Source: Eutreptiella sp. 'Long Island Sound 2002'
Taxonomy: Eukaryota; Euglenozoa; Euglenophyceae; Eutreptiales; Eutreptiaceae
Assembly (NCBI GenBank): GCA_964036045.1
Contig: OZ038395.1
Location: 6,728,351-6,792,350 of the forward strand
Reading direction: 5' to 3'
Length of the DNA: 64,000 nt
The notes beneath the pieces were generated by a model. The model ran no database searches. It was given only the letters and a program-made list of their open reading frames with translations, and was not told the origin of the DNA. This document shows positions 19,983 through 31,662 of this stretch, in pieces (within the stretch, counting starts at the first letter, position 1; each line of letters opens with the position of its first letter). The translations under genes were made by a program, and so were the position numbers.

Positions 19983-21865
19983 CTAAATCGGTTCATGAGC
20001 AAGAGTCAATGAAAATGCACGCGCACTACTCAAGGAGGGTTTGTATGCAATTGCATACCCTTTGCTGCAGCCGTACACAAAGATGGAGAAAATTGACAAG
20101 CCATTTCACACCACGGTGGCAATGTTTGCCAACGATTTCCCCAACGATTGCCAACGGCGAACAAAAATCTGTCCACAAAAGGTTTGAGAATGATGACTTG
20201 AATCATGACTGCATACCCGCAAATGGATATAGAGGCCATTGGAGGGGACAAAAGTTGGAGGGGGTAAATGTCCTACCAAAAGAAGGTGGGGGAAAACATA
20301 GGGACCCATATGCAGGAGGTAAGGAAAAAAAAGCGATGGGGGAAATCTTTGCGGAGAATTCTCCGTACAAAAAAAGTCGCGAAAATTGTTGATGGGGAAT
20401 CTTGGGAAAAAAAAGTTGGGAATTTTTCTCAAAGGGAAATTCTTGTGAAGATAAAAATCGAGTTCACTTCGTAGGAACATAAATGGGAATTTGGTGACAT
20501 CCCTCATCTTAAGACCCATCCAAGTGAGAATCCAAATCCTCATCCATCAACAAAAAAACAAAGACCATGACATCATGCGCAGAAGGAGAGTAGTAGTACA
20601 TCATCACATTCGATCACTTGGTCAAGAGTAAAAGTCATTGGTCACTTGGAGGAGGATTCCATATGGGAAATGTGGGACAAATGGGAATATGTTGTCCGAT
20701 ATGTGTGACCGAGAAATGAGATGGCAAAGCCGGGTTAATTGACCTCTCCCAAGTCTCTGAATGCCAATCCCATATCCATAGGGTGCCTTCTGCACCATGA
20801 GCCAATTAGGATTGAAGGGTAGTATGGCACGATTCATGGCAGGTAGGTTAGTGGACAATGGTTGAAAGGGGCTCGTGGATGGGGCAAGAAACCTTGTTGT
20901 TGCTAGAGCACACAGATGGATGCCAACTTGTAGCCAAGCTAATAACGAAGTACCCGGTGGTCCTAGATAAGGCACACCCCCACCAACACGATGACATGAC
21001 CTAATACAACTACTACGGCTGAGATTGGTTGTACTACTAGACAAGACACTAGCAACGGGGTTAAATGGGGCTTTTGAGGGTGCTGCAGCACCGGATGGGG
21101 TCTGCCATGCCACCTTCAATTGAAGGAGGCCGTGAATCCCTAACCTGGCGGTTGTGAACCTTCAACCGGAGTTTGTGATGTAGCAGGATCATTCCCTTTG
21201 TGCACTTCCTGATCTTCCTCTTCTATGTGTTTCTCAAAATCCAGCTTTGTGTGGAACATGATTGTTGAGCACAAAAGCTCCGTGCCGAACTAGTTGGCCA
21301 ACTTGTGTGTATGATTGGCGCCATTGACCCAGCATCTCAGTGGTGAGAAACCCGATAAGTTACTTACCCCAGGAGCGCGACAACAGGCAAATCCTCGGGC
21401 AAGGCCTCCACCTGGAGGGGGTGAATGATGATGAAGCGCTGGGTGGGGCTCCCGGCGGAACAGCTGGGTGGGGGAATTTTTGGGATGACTGGACAGTCGA
21501 TGAGGCGCCGGCGCTGAAGGGCGTCACAGTCGGCGCTGCAATTTTATAACTTAAGGTTCGAATCCCTCTGGGAACAATTGTCAGATCGCTCTGCTGATGG
21601 CAGCGATTGCGCCACTGATGGCAGCGATCGGCGCCGATCGCTGCGATCGGCGGCGAGCGATCCAGCACTGATGCTCGAATCAGGAATCGAACCTACGCCA
21701 GGCTCAATACCACCATCAAAACTACAGCAAAACTGTCACACGATGCGAAATGCAGTTCAAGGAGTACAAGAAAAGGTTCCTGGCAAATGCAGCGTGCACA
21801 ATTTCATTCACGGCAGATACCGAAATATTGAAAAGTATGCGGCAAAACCTCCTCAGAGGTTTTTT
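19983..21865. other. No firm gene
   Basis: A minus-strand frame at 20622-21119 is rich in S, P, T and L and could be an upstream exon of the 17456-19982 gene, but I found no convincing donor to join it. At 21589-21665 short direct and inverted copies of gcagcgat / atcgctgc form a small palindromic cluster. A gttcgaatccc motif at 21553 resembles a tRNA T-loop without a tRNA. Confidence 0.3.
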
Positions 21866-22345
21866 GGCATTTGTCATTGGGGCGGGTTCATTCTTGGTGT
21901 TTTGGGGTGGCTACATGGTTACATCTACTCACTAGTCACTCTGTACCTCTTCATACAAGTCTTGCAATCAACTTGGAGGTGTCCCCTCCAGGTTAGGGTA
22001 GGGTTAGGGCTAGGGTTAGGGCTAGGGTTAGGGCTAGGGTTAGGGTTGCCGTACTATTTTTTGGCATTTGTCATTGGGGCGGGTTCATTCTTGGTGTTTT
22101 GGGGTGGCTACATGGTTACATCTACTCACTAGTCACTCTGTACCTCTTCATACAAGTCTTGCAATCAACTTGGAGGTGTCCCCTCCAGGTTAGGGTAGGG
22201 TTAGGGCTAGGGTTAGGGCTAGGGTTAGGGTTGTCAAACCATTTTTCGCCATTTTTCATTGGGCCGGGTGCATTCTTGGTGTTTTGGGGTGGCTACATGG
22301 TTACATCTACTCATCTGTCACTCTGTACCTCTGCATGCATGTCTT
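21866..22345 (+). repeat. About 197-bp tandem repeat with telomere-like arrays
   Basis: Three successive units (the last partial) each start ttggcatttgtcattgg or a variant and include ggtggctacatggtt. The first two end in ttaggg/ctaggg runs at about 21992-22047 and 22190-22232. The repeats mix TTAGGG and CTAGGG hexamers. I read this as interstitial telomere-like or subtelomere-derived sequence. Confidence 0.75.
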
Positions 22346-22675
22346 GCAATGAAAACCAAGGTGATTTGGTCTTTGTACGTTGGACAGGGGCGAATCTGTG
22401 CATTCGCCTCGGTCGCTTTTTTTAAAATTTTTTCTCTGTGAGGTCCAACCCCTATGAAATTCAAACATATGATTATCAGCAGCCTGATTGGTCGAGCGTT
22501 CAGCACAGTTGCCTGCGACGGGAGAGAGCGTTGGTTCGAACTGCTGGCGGAATGTTGTTTGCGGCGGCGGCGCTTCCTTGGCACAGTCGCCGGCGATGGG
22601 AGAGAGCGGTGGTTCCAACCCTGCTGGCGGCTTATTGTTTTGCGGCGGCGGCGCGCGCGCTGTCAGCGCCCTTAT

Positions 22676-22760
22676 TCCGGCGCCGCGGCGCCTTAAGTCG
22701 CCTTAAGGCGCCTTAAGGCGACGCCATGATTTCGTAGGTCGCCTTAGGGCGACGGCCCCC
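22676..22760. repeat. GC-rich palindrome cluster
   Basis: Successive palindromes ggcgccgcggcgcc and cgccttaaggcg (twice), then another gtcgccttagggcgac. It could form cruciforms and may be the end of a degraded foldback element. Confidence 0.55.
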
Positions 22761-23711
22761 CCCAGGTGGAGGTAATGCCAATCCTCGCGCGGGGCAACGA
22801 CCATTGTGCACAGGCGGCAGAAGCGGTACTGCGCGCATGCTGTGGGTCGAACATCAATGTGTGAGTGTGAAACCTCCACGAAGTCGTTGGACCTTCGCTC
22901 GCGGACCAACGAGCAGAAAAGGGAGGGTAGATGATGCCAAATAATAGACACTCTGAAAACTACACCACCATGTGGGTTTTGATCAAAGCACCTTCATGCG
23001 CCACCTTCATGCTAACGTCGTTTACGTTCCTTTCTAGAACCGAATATGACTTTTTATCTTTTTGCCAAATGAACACCAACGCGTCAAACGTAAACAAAAA
23101 TAGTGGAATCCACCATTCATCTACTTGGCAACCTTACACGAAAGAGATGAACAGCATGCACTACATTCCGCGCAAACTGCGAGTGGCACTGTTCGCATAG
23201 TAGCGTGTTTTCGTAGCTTCGAATGCAACCGACAACGCCTGAAAAGTAGTCCAAATTCCGCCAAAAGGAATGTCTTAGTGTCACACGTGGAAACCATATT
23301 CCCGAAACGCCATTCGCGTTGATTAAGATGCGATTATAAAACGCTTTCTTTTCGCCCAAAATATGTTTTTCGGAATGTCGTGCCTGGGTTGTTGCTGAAG
23401 TGCAGCATCACAACGACGACGAGCGCACGTGTGCACGGGCTCATCGATGGCGGGGAAACCACCATGCCACAAAAACGCAATGCAATCGGGCGAAGGGCAC
23501 GAGAGCACCTGTTACATACGTCATTTCAATCTGGAAGTTGGGTTTTTTGACGACAACGCACTACCAAGGGGTGGCGTGTGGAATACAAAATTAGAGAGTA
23601 TTTAACACGATCATTCGGGTCCGCGCCTTACACAACAATTGAGTCCGTGAATCCCTGAACGAGATGTTTCGGACCACCAAAAAACTTGCACGGACTTTTC
23701 GTTCATCTCGT
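22761..23711. other. Unassigned; weak minus-strand exon candidates
   Basis: Minus-strand frames at 22951-22703 (contains CAQYRFCRLCTMVV) and 23359-23117 (contains LLCEQCHSQFARN) have paired cysteines and coding-like composition, but I could not define splice junctions linking them to 23712-24062. Confidence 0.25.
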
Positions 23712-24062
23712 TCAAGGATTGAGGTCACACACTAACCCACGGATGCGTTCAACGCGATCAATGCGAAGAGGCGATCCATTGGCTCCTACGCATGCGTGAA
23801 ACACGACAAGACGGCTCGCCGATGCGTCGTAGGTTAAGCACACACAAACTTTGTTTAAGTGAACATTAGTGTGCACGAACTTGTCACTCCCGCACTCTTG
23901 CCTTGCGTTTGCGGCACTCTCCGCTACATGACGCAAACCACACCTGCCGCATATGTGCAAGTGTATGCGTGTGCGTCGTTTGCTATTGCAGTTTGCCTGA
24001 ACTTTTTGCTCGGAGAAAACAACTTTTGAGGGCCGTTGAATGTGAGCAATAGCGCATGGCAT
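23712..24062 (-). CDS. Candidate exon, cysteine-rich, unknown
   Basis: After a possible acceptor catatgcggcag the frame reads CGLRHVAESAANARQECG, then KVCVCLTYDASASRLVVF and LRIDRVERIR, with a possible donor GG/gttagt. The composition is convincingly protein-like. The pattern of paired cysteines and a beta-rich stretch is not one I recognise. Neighbouring frames on this strand (23117-23359 and 24077-24340) may be other exons. Confidence 0.35.
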   Translation of the reverse strand: MPCAIAHIQRPSKVVFSEQKVQANCNSKRRTRIHLHICGRCGLRHVAESAANARQECGSDKFVHTNVHLNKVCVCLTYDASASRLVVFHACVGANGSPLRIDRVERIRGLVCDLNP

Positions 24063-25388
24063 CCATTGTCGTCAATTCACGGGTCTCCTTGCCTTGATAC
24101 CGTATTCACGCGCAAAGCCAAGAACGGTGCATGCATAAGAAAAACCAAAACCGATGGTGTTTGAGAGGATACCACGACGTGCAAACCAACGCAGATGGTC
24201 GCGCAAAGTAGAATTAGGTTAAGTTTGTGTTTCAATGACGACGATGGCATGGCACATGCCATGTGGCAAAGCACTTGGGGTGCATCGATGAAACACAACA
24301 CCCACGGCGCGTGATTCCAAGCATGGAAAACGTGTCCCAATCATCGGCAACGACTCATATGAACATGGAAATCAAGATTGCACATCGTGCGAATCGCCTG
24401 ACCCATCCATAAACTAAGTTCGTTTGGTGGCACACAGAAATTCAAAGTTCACTACGATGTCGGCGATGACCCTTGGAAAACCCGACGAGGACTTGCCACA
24501 TTAGTTTGCGTATTCACACCAAAACCCCATAGAGCAACCGTATTGCTTGTCCGAGTCTTGTCCAAAGGATGTTCAAGTGCACAGTGACGAACCACGCCTC
24601 AACGAAAGCTACGACGGTATGTTGGTACCGGACCCCAGCATACCTAGCGTGCCCGCGATGCTTCACGAGTCACTACTCGTGAGGAAAAAGAGCTCAACTA
24701 CATGAAGCACAAAAAAATAAAATACTAAAATATCAAACTATCTTGCGTTGTGTCTCGTTGCATTGGCCCTCGCAAGAGTGTCCTCATGGGTTTGGTGATT
24801 GTCACACCTCCATGAGGTGACAAGAAATACGCATTGAATACTCAAGTGCCCCTCAATCACATCGCTTCACATATTGTCCATGGCCGCTCCCGGTATTGGC
24901 GTTAAGATGCATGGCACAAGGTTAGAGTTCGACAAAGGATGTTCGTCTTTGCTCAAAGTAGGGTGAAAACTAATGAGTTTGTTGCTTGCGGGGTGGGGAT
25001 ACATGCAAAGTGAATCAAGCCGAGCAAGCATCGAAATTTAATGTGGAGGAAGTCCTCTTGTTAAATTGTTCAAGCGCAATGAGCTTCAATGCTGACATGT
25101 CGGTTTTTTCTTGCCTTGGGTGTGACACGGATGGTGGAATAGATCTAGTGCGTGATGCTTGCAATGTGTCCAGTTGTGGTGTTTGCACGCTTGCTCCCCT
25201 TGGCCCTGTGACGATTGTAGTGATAGATCCCAAAATGGGGATGGATGTTGTCGTTCGGGATAGCTACATTACAATGTGCGATTAAGCCACGGACGACCAA
25301 ACCCACTTTCTACATTGAACTTGCAAAAGGTCGTTTGCAAGAAGTGATTTCATTTGTCACTAGCTCTGTCTTGTGCCCACATGCGTGT
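24063..25388. other. No supported gene
   Basis: Moderate-GC sequence without recognisable domains. A plus-strand frame of 99 residues ends at 25285 (TAA). It contains CNVSSCGVCTLAPLG but lacks a start or splice context that I can defend. Confidence 0.3.
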
Positions 25389-25818
25389 AGGATTGTAACG
25401 TAAGTTACAAACGTAAGTTACGACGTAAGTTGCGGCCGTAAATTACGTAAGTTACGGCGATCATAAATTACGGGCCGTAAGTTACGCCCCGACCGAAATT
25501 TTTCGCCACCCCTTCTCCATAGGCCTCTTTTCACACACATGAAGACTAAAGGGGCTATTTGGGATGAATACCCCATTGTTGAGTTCAAAGATGATGGGGG
25601 CCCATGGGGGCCCCACAAAAGTTGCCAACAACTCCCCCTCCCCTCACCCCCCCTACAAAAGCGGGAAAAGTACAATTTTTGGCAAAATTACATGCTTTTG
25701 GCGTAAAACCTTGGTCCCGACAATAAATTACGTAATTTTCGTAAGTTACGGCGTAAGTTACGGCGTAACTTACGGCCCGTAATTTAAAAACCTTAAATTA
25801 CCGTAATTTAACAACCCT
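25389..25818. mobile_element. MITE with internal cgtaagttacg repeats
   Basis: Left end aggattgtaacgtaa, right end inverse agggttgttaaatta. Both ends carry clusters of the palindrome-like cgtaagttacg (about 25398-25490 and 25722-25790), inverted relative to each other. About 430 bp, no ORF. Confidence 0.6.
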
Positions 25819-26596
25819 ATATGCGTGCCACGAAAAGGGACCATTGACGCAAAATTGAACAACAATGGCAATCTTTATTCATGTTTCTCGTTGAGCGACA
25901 AGCAAGATGCAACTCAATCTTGTAGTGACCACTTTATGGTGTTCACCGTACATTGCCGACACTAAGTCACCAATTGTCACACTAGCGTGTGTCTCCGTAT
26001 TGACAACGACGTGCTAGAGTAGGGTAAAGCGTTGGCAAGGATGCTTTGCCGTTGTGTGGGCGACACTATGAACACCACGCGTTTGTTTTCTTGCAATGGT
26101 TTTCGTGCGTTGCCATCTTGGACAAGGGCCCGAGATCCAAGCTCAAGGGGAGCGGTTGAGGAACCGCAAATAGGAGCATGCTAGTATCATGCCACAAGGG
26201 CCATCGCAGTGGTCTAGAGAGCTGTCGTGCGACGAAGGGTTACGGATCATGGGTCGTCGATAAGGATGGCAACAACAGGCTGTTATTCATCGGTCATGAC
26301 AGTTGACAAGCGTCGAGATAGGGAGGGGGCTTGTGCAAAGGGCTTTGTGGAACTTTGGGAACGGCCTTCGTGTGCTTTGGGCACCTTATGGGCACCTCAC
26401 CTAAGCATCCATGACAAGGTGGGGTTTGTCAATGTCGTTCTCTTTTGATAATAGAGGTCACTATTAGTTAATTTGTCCGTCTCATCTTACATTCGAGGAT
26501 CACCCCGAGCAGGGCGACGCGGAGGACCAACGTGCAGAAGCAACAATCTGACTCGCATTGGTCTTAGGTGTTCTTCTTCATCGGCCCCTTCCATCT
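25819..26596. other. Intergenic, presumed 5' region of the peptidase gene
   Basis: No recognised ORF. The reading frame of the downstream peptidase is open from about 26558, before its first ATG at 26597. A tcttag at 26566-26571 could be a splice acceptor, so an upstream exon is possible. Confidence 0.3.
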
Positions 26597-27484
26597 ATGC
26601 AAACGTGTCCTGGTGCACCATGGTACCATACCTTTGATGATCAAGGAGTGCCATCACAAAGGAGTCGAACGCCACACCCTGTGGTACGTGATGGGAAGTT
26701 ATGGCTCGTGGGCATTGCGCTCATCGGGCTTGTGTTCTTTACCAACCAAGTGCAACACCACAAGACATTTGGACAATGGGGACCCGAATCGATGGCCTCC
26801 CGTAAATGGTCTTACCTTCCTAGAGTGCTCGTGACGGGGTTCCTCCCGTTCCATGGAATGAGTACGAACCCCGCTAGCAATGTTGCTCAACGGTTGAATG
26901 GGACATGCACGAGCAGCGTTTGCTTTGAAGGATTGCCCGTGCCTGTGGACCGGGCAGGGACCAAGCTAGTGGCAGGCATGCTTAGCCATGGGGACCGGTG
27001 GGATGCTGTGCTGCATTTGGGGCTTGAGGACGGCGCCAAGGGGCTCATGCTTGAAACAGTCGCTATGAACGTGAAAGCCTCAGAGAGGGCCCCAAGCAGC
27101 AATGCAAGATTACAATGTGGCAAGGATTTGCCAATGGTTGCACCATCGGCCCAATGCTTGTTGGCAACGACGGCCCCTCTCAATCGCGTAGACACCAATG
27201 CCATCTCGCACCGTATCCACGCACCTCACGAGGCTGCAGATAAACGGGCCAGTCCACGGGAGTTCTGGAGCCGCGATGCCGGTGCATACTACTGCAACGA
27301 AATCTACTTCCGCACTTTGCATGCTGTTCGGCAATTTGAGATCCAGACGAAGCAAAGGGGGGCAAAGAAAGGGGAGCTGATGCCCGTTCTCTTTGTGCAC
27401 TTGCCCAACAGCACGGAGGTCTCTGTTGCCATTTCCGCTGCAGTCGTACGTGCCATCGCTGAGGCCATTGCAGGCCAAGTGTGA
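26597..27484 (+). CDS. Pyroglutamyl-peptidase I (peptidase C15), putatively membrane-anchored
   Basis: Removes N-terminal pyroglutamate from peptides (family knowledge). From the ATG at 26597 it has 295 residues and ends in TGA. RVLVTGFLPFHGMSTNPAS is the family's N-terminal signature. The catalytic Glu, Cys and His are all present: E153 in GLMLETVAMN, C233 in GAYYCNEIYFRTLH, H268 in LFVHLPNS. Bacterial enzymes are about 215 residues. Here about 75 extra residues precede the domain, with a hydrophobic stretch WLVGIALIGLVFF (about residues 36-48) that could be a signal anchor. A Met later in the frame (MASRKWSY) would give a soluble form. The middle (about 160-225) is longer than usual. No intron seen. 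An upstream exon cannot be excluded. Confidence 0.8.
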   Translation: MQTCPGAPWYHTFDDQGVPSQRSRTPHPVVRDGKLWLVGIALIGLVFFTNQVQHHKTFGQWGPESMASRKWSYLPRVLVTGFLPFHGMSTNPASNVAQRLNGTCTSSVCFEGLPVPVDRAGTKLVAGMLSHGDRWDAVLHLGLEDGAKGLMLETVAMNVKASERAPSSNARLQCGKDLPMVAPSAQCLLATTAPLNRVDTNAISHRIHAPHEAADKRASPREFWSRDAGAYYCNEIYFRTLHAVRQFEIQTKQRGAKKGELMPVLFVHLPNSTEVSVAISAAVVRAIAEAIAGQV

Positions 27485-30169
27485 GATTTTCGCCCATAGA
27501 GAACTGGTTGCATGGCACGGCATGGCACGGCACAGCGGGGCAGGTCACAAAGGTATCGAGTATTCTATAAATATGCCCATTTGGCCATTGCCTCTGGTCT
27601 ATGGCGCAAGTGCCAGCTCGCCGTGCCCAATGCTTAGTTGGCGCATTCTCATGTTTGTTGTGTACCTCCTTGTTAGATGAAAGAAGTTATCACGAAGGGA
27701 CCAGTACTCTTAGGACACCTCAGTGGTCACGCGAGCGGGGAAGCAGGAGAGGTGCTGCACTGAGCCCGAAGCACAGTTACTCCTACAGCCCTGCAGCACT
27801 CCAGGGAAACGACGAAAGCAGGACGGCCAGCAAGCGTTGGCCGTTCAGCAGTGCAGTGATGCAGTCAACTGTTGCGGTGTATCTGGGTCTTATGTGCAAT
27901 TGCAAAATGCAGCCATGCCGAGGGAAGACGGCAATGGAAGTACTGGCATGCAGAGCATGTGAGTGTGAGTTGGACGAACCGTCACACTCAGCGGGGTGGC
28001 AGGGTATGATCCGGCGACGCCGTGGGCTGCATAAGAACATGGAAACACACATACAGTGTTCACCTGAAAGAGGGCCGCAGAATACAGTGTACCAAATGAC
28101 CCGATTTAAGACCCGCCACCTTTAAACCCGCATCTGTTGCCCCAGGAGTGTGACTGCTTGGATGTAACCCAGTAACCGGTACTGTTCAGTCAGGCCATAT
28201 TTGTGTAATTATAGAATCGCGACGCGGGTGTTCATTGACTTGTGAGGTATGAGAACTGTCAGGTTCCAATGGTGTGATGGTGCCAAAGTCCTGGAAATCA
28301 GCACAAGGTGTCAAAGGGCATCCACATTTCATCACGGGGTGTCATCTGTCAGATCCTCTGTCAGGCAAGTGGCCTTGCAAGGGCAGGCATGATGACACTA
28401 TATATCAAGATTTTGTATTGCAGTTCTGTATTCATGGAACGTGGTGTGCGGCAATGCACCAGCTGACGACGACACTGGGGGCATCGTTCAGGGTGTCAAC
28501 CATTTTTAGATCCACTGCATAGGGTAGGCAACATCGCTTGCAGCAAGATCACACATGCTCACACGGGCGGTGCTGTACAGGAGAGTCAGGCCTTCTATCG
28601 CCCTTTGCGATTATTCCGTCTCATGCGCACAGAGACTTCAATCCGTGAGGTAACAGGGCATTTGGCAGCGCAGTCCACTGGGTGCCATTCTACCAAAACA
28701 CCTGCACACCTCCTCACAACCCCTGGAATGCCTACATCCCAGCAGAGGAAGCTCACACCAATAACCAGGGAGAGCTATGAGCCGCCTGGTCTGCCCTGCA
28801 GAACGACGAAGAGGGGCAGCACTCCCTTCTATGTTTGACTCAATGTATGTTATTGACAGCGTCCTGGGGCCAGCCCAGAAGTGGGGCCAACGTAAACGGT
28901 GTCATTCAGATGGCCCAGTGCCTAGCCTCAATCTATGGACCCAGATCCTGGACCTCCTACATTGTGGCCGTGCCTTTCTCTTGCACTCTTCAAAACACCT
29001 GCAACAGGTGAATTGTACCAGACAAGGCAAATATCTGGCACTGTTTCACAAGCAAATTGATCAAACAACAGTAAAATCGAAACGAAAAATCAATGCACCT
29101 CCCCGACAACAGTATTAAATGGGCCACAGCGCTTTTGGACATGTACATGTACATGAAGCCATAACAGTTTTTTTTAACGTTTTACCTTTTTGGACATGAT
29201 GGTCTGTGAGGCCTTCTGCTCAGTAATTTCCACCATCATGGTCGCAATGGGATTGCATGCCATACCTACTGCTTCATTGCACAGCCAAGATGATATTGTA
29301 GTCAAAAATCATGGAGCGATCTTTGAGACCAAGAAATTGTGCTGTGTCTGCTCTGTGCAAGACATTGCCCTTACATTGCATACATTGCATTGCCCTTACA
29401 CCTAGCTGCGCTATGTTGCTCTTGAAAGCTAGCCCCAATCACTGTGGAGGTGATTTGTGAAGCCAATGCACCTGCACACACAATGGGCCCATTTGACCGA
29501 GCAATGTAGACAAATCTGCAATGTGGCTGGAAGCCCATTAATGGGCTGTGGGAATGGGATGCCATGGAAAGACACCCCCCTCACCATCGCAGATGATCAC
29601 TGGGATGAGCTTAAGTATTTGGAAGCAGCTGAAGGGCAAGAGATTTCACAAGTTTTGCTCGGGCCTGCTTTTCAAGTATACAAAATGGGGTATGCATGCA
29701 ATGCACAGTAGTACCCAGCAGATGAGCGTTAGAAAAGGCCGTAAAAGATGCACAAATTTCAACAAACGGAATATTTTGGTGTGCCCCCACATCAAAAGGA
29801 GACACAATTCAAACATCAATCAAGGGATGCGCAGCTTGATGCCATGGACATTTCATGGTCAGAAGCAGGGAGCGCACATTATCCTCGACAACCCTGTTTG
29901 GGGAAGATATGTGACAGCCTTCGACTCCACGGCCATATGGGGGCTCGCCGGAGACACCCTGCATGGACACGGCACAGCGCGGGACAGGCGCATATCCCCA
30001 GGGACGAGCTGCAAGAGGTGCTAAAAAAAAAAGCACTGGCTGCAAGGCCGCGCAGGTCAGACATGGATAGCCATGTCGAAAACGATTTATACATGGCAAG
30101 GCTGGTGGAGAGGCTCGTGTGGGTGGGACTGGTACCTCGTGGAGGGTTGTGCTAGTAAAAGTCCTCAAA
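27485..30169. other. No firm gene; weak plus-strand ORF near 29.8-30.15 kb
   Basis: The plus frame ending TAG at 30153-30155 contains RDELQEVLKKKALAARPRR and looks hydrophilic and protein-like over its last 60 residues, but no start or splice context is clear. The rest is non-coding as far as I can see. Confidence 0.25.
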
Positions 30170-30500
30170 TTGGTTTGTGAAAGTGGTTCCTGAAAGTGGG
30201 TCCTGAGATTGGTCTGTGAACATGAACTGCTTCATGAAAATGGTTTATGAAAATGGTTTGTGAAAGTGGTTCATGAAAGTGGTTTTGCTTGTGGAAGTTG
30301 TTCGTCCAAGTGGTTTGTGAAAGCGGTTGGCGAAACGGGTTTGTGAATGTGGTTCATGAACGATGTTTGTCAATGTGGTTTATGAAAATGATTTGGCTCA
30401 TGAAAGTGGTTTGTTTGTCAAAGTGGTTTGTGAAAGTGGTTCGTGAAATGGATTCATGAACGTGGTTCCCATCACAGTTCTGAAAGTGGTTCGTGAAAGT
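30170..30500. repeat. Degenerate short tandem repeat
   Basis: About 20 imperfect copies of a 12-18-bp core gaaagtggttygtg / catgaaa. No coding potential. Confidence 0.75.
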
Positions 30501-30834
30501 TCAGAAACGATCGAACTGTACGCATACACATATGACCAGTAAAACCAAAGGCCTTCCTTGTTGTGCCCCAGCAGTCTTGAGGTTGTTACAAACGGGAAAG
30601 GCTACTCGACACCATGATGATGATGCGGCACCCTAACCTAATCAAAGTTTATGGGTATGAACCACCTGATTGTCAAGGGGGGAACGTTAGCGCGCCGGGC
30701 GCGCGCCGGGCATCTTTTTGGACCCGTGCCCCTCTAGTGGCCTTTTAGGGGGTGCACTAAGGGGGCGCACTTAGCACAGTGCAGCTATTTGGGCGCCTGG
30801 CTGTACTAGAGACCTGCACTTTGAGATACTAGGA

Positions 30835-31174
30835 GCATCATGGTGACCCCTAGCGTAGGTTTTGACTTCTGATTTTGTCTCCTTTGTTGGGGACCTCCGA
30901 GAATGCAGGGGTGACGTAGCATTTCCGCCCTCTTTTGGGCCCCAACCTTCCGGTGCTATTGAGGAAACTGGGACAATCTTTCAATCCACGCTTTGTTGCG
31001 TGGTGCATCATGGTGACCCCCGGCGTAGGTTTTGACTTCTGATTTTGTCCCCTTTGTTGGGGACCCCCGAGAATGCAGGGGTGACGTAGCATTTCCGCCC
31101 TCTTTTGGGCCCCAACCTTCCGGTGCTATTGAGGAAACCGGGACAATCTTTGAATCCACGCTTTGTTGCGTGGC
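30835..31174. repeat. 170-bp direct duplication
   Basis: 30835-31004 and 31005-31174 are near-identical (start gcatcatggtgacccc, end ccacgctttgttgcgtgg). The second copy runs into the 48-bp array, of which its end is the first half-unit. Confidence 0.85.
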
Positions 31175-31595
31175 CCCTCGAGTTGGGGTTAGGGACTCAC
31201 AATCCACGCTTTTTTGCGTGGCCCCTCGAGTTGGGGTTAGAGACTCACAACCCACGCTTTTTTGCGTGGCCCCTCGAGTTGGGGCTAGGGACTCACAATC
31301 CACGCTTTCTTGCGTGGCCCCTCGAGTTGGGGTTAGGGACTCACAACCCACGCTTTGTTGCATGGCCCCTCGAGTTGGGGTTAGGGACTCACAATCCACG
31401 CTTTGTTGCATGGCCCCTCGAGTTGGGGTTAGGGACTCACAATCCACGCTTTTTTGCGTGGCCCCTCGAGTTGGGGTTAGGGACTCACAATCCACGCTTT
31501 TTTGCGTGGCCCCTCGAGTTGGGGTTAGGGACTCACAACCCACGCTTTGTTGCGTGGCCCCTCGAGTAGGGGTTAGGGACTCACAATCCACGCCG
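31156..31595 (+). repeat. 48-bp tandem array, nine units, two hairpins each
   Basis: Units start at 31156, 31204, 31252, 31300, 31348, 31396, 31444, 31492 and 31540, with a partial at 31588. Each carries CCACGC-(6 nt)-GCGTGG and CCCCTCGAGTTGGGG, two short hairpins, followed by ttagggactcac. Spacing is exact. Differences are limited to the T-rich loop and a few bases. The array reads open on both strands (16-residue period), which I take as a by-product of the unit length. Confidence 0.9.
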
Positions 31596-31662
31596 ACAGG
31601 TTGAATCCGACAGGGCCGACAGGTTGAATCCTTTCAACCATTGTCCCCATTTTCCATTCTTT

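Noticed and set aside
21540-21565. tRNA gene suggested by gttcgaatccc
   Set aside because: The T-stem does not pair and no acceptor or anticodon arm is found upstream.
31156-31595. CRISPR-like array of evenly spaced palindromic repeats
   Set aside because: The whole 48-bp unit repeats. There are no unique spacers, and the setting is eukaryotic with no cas genes.
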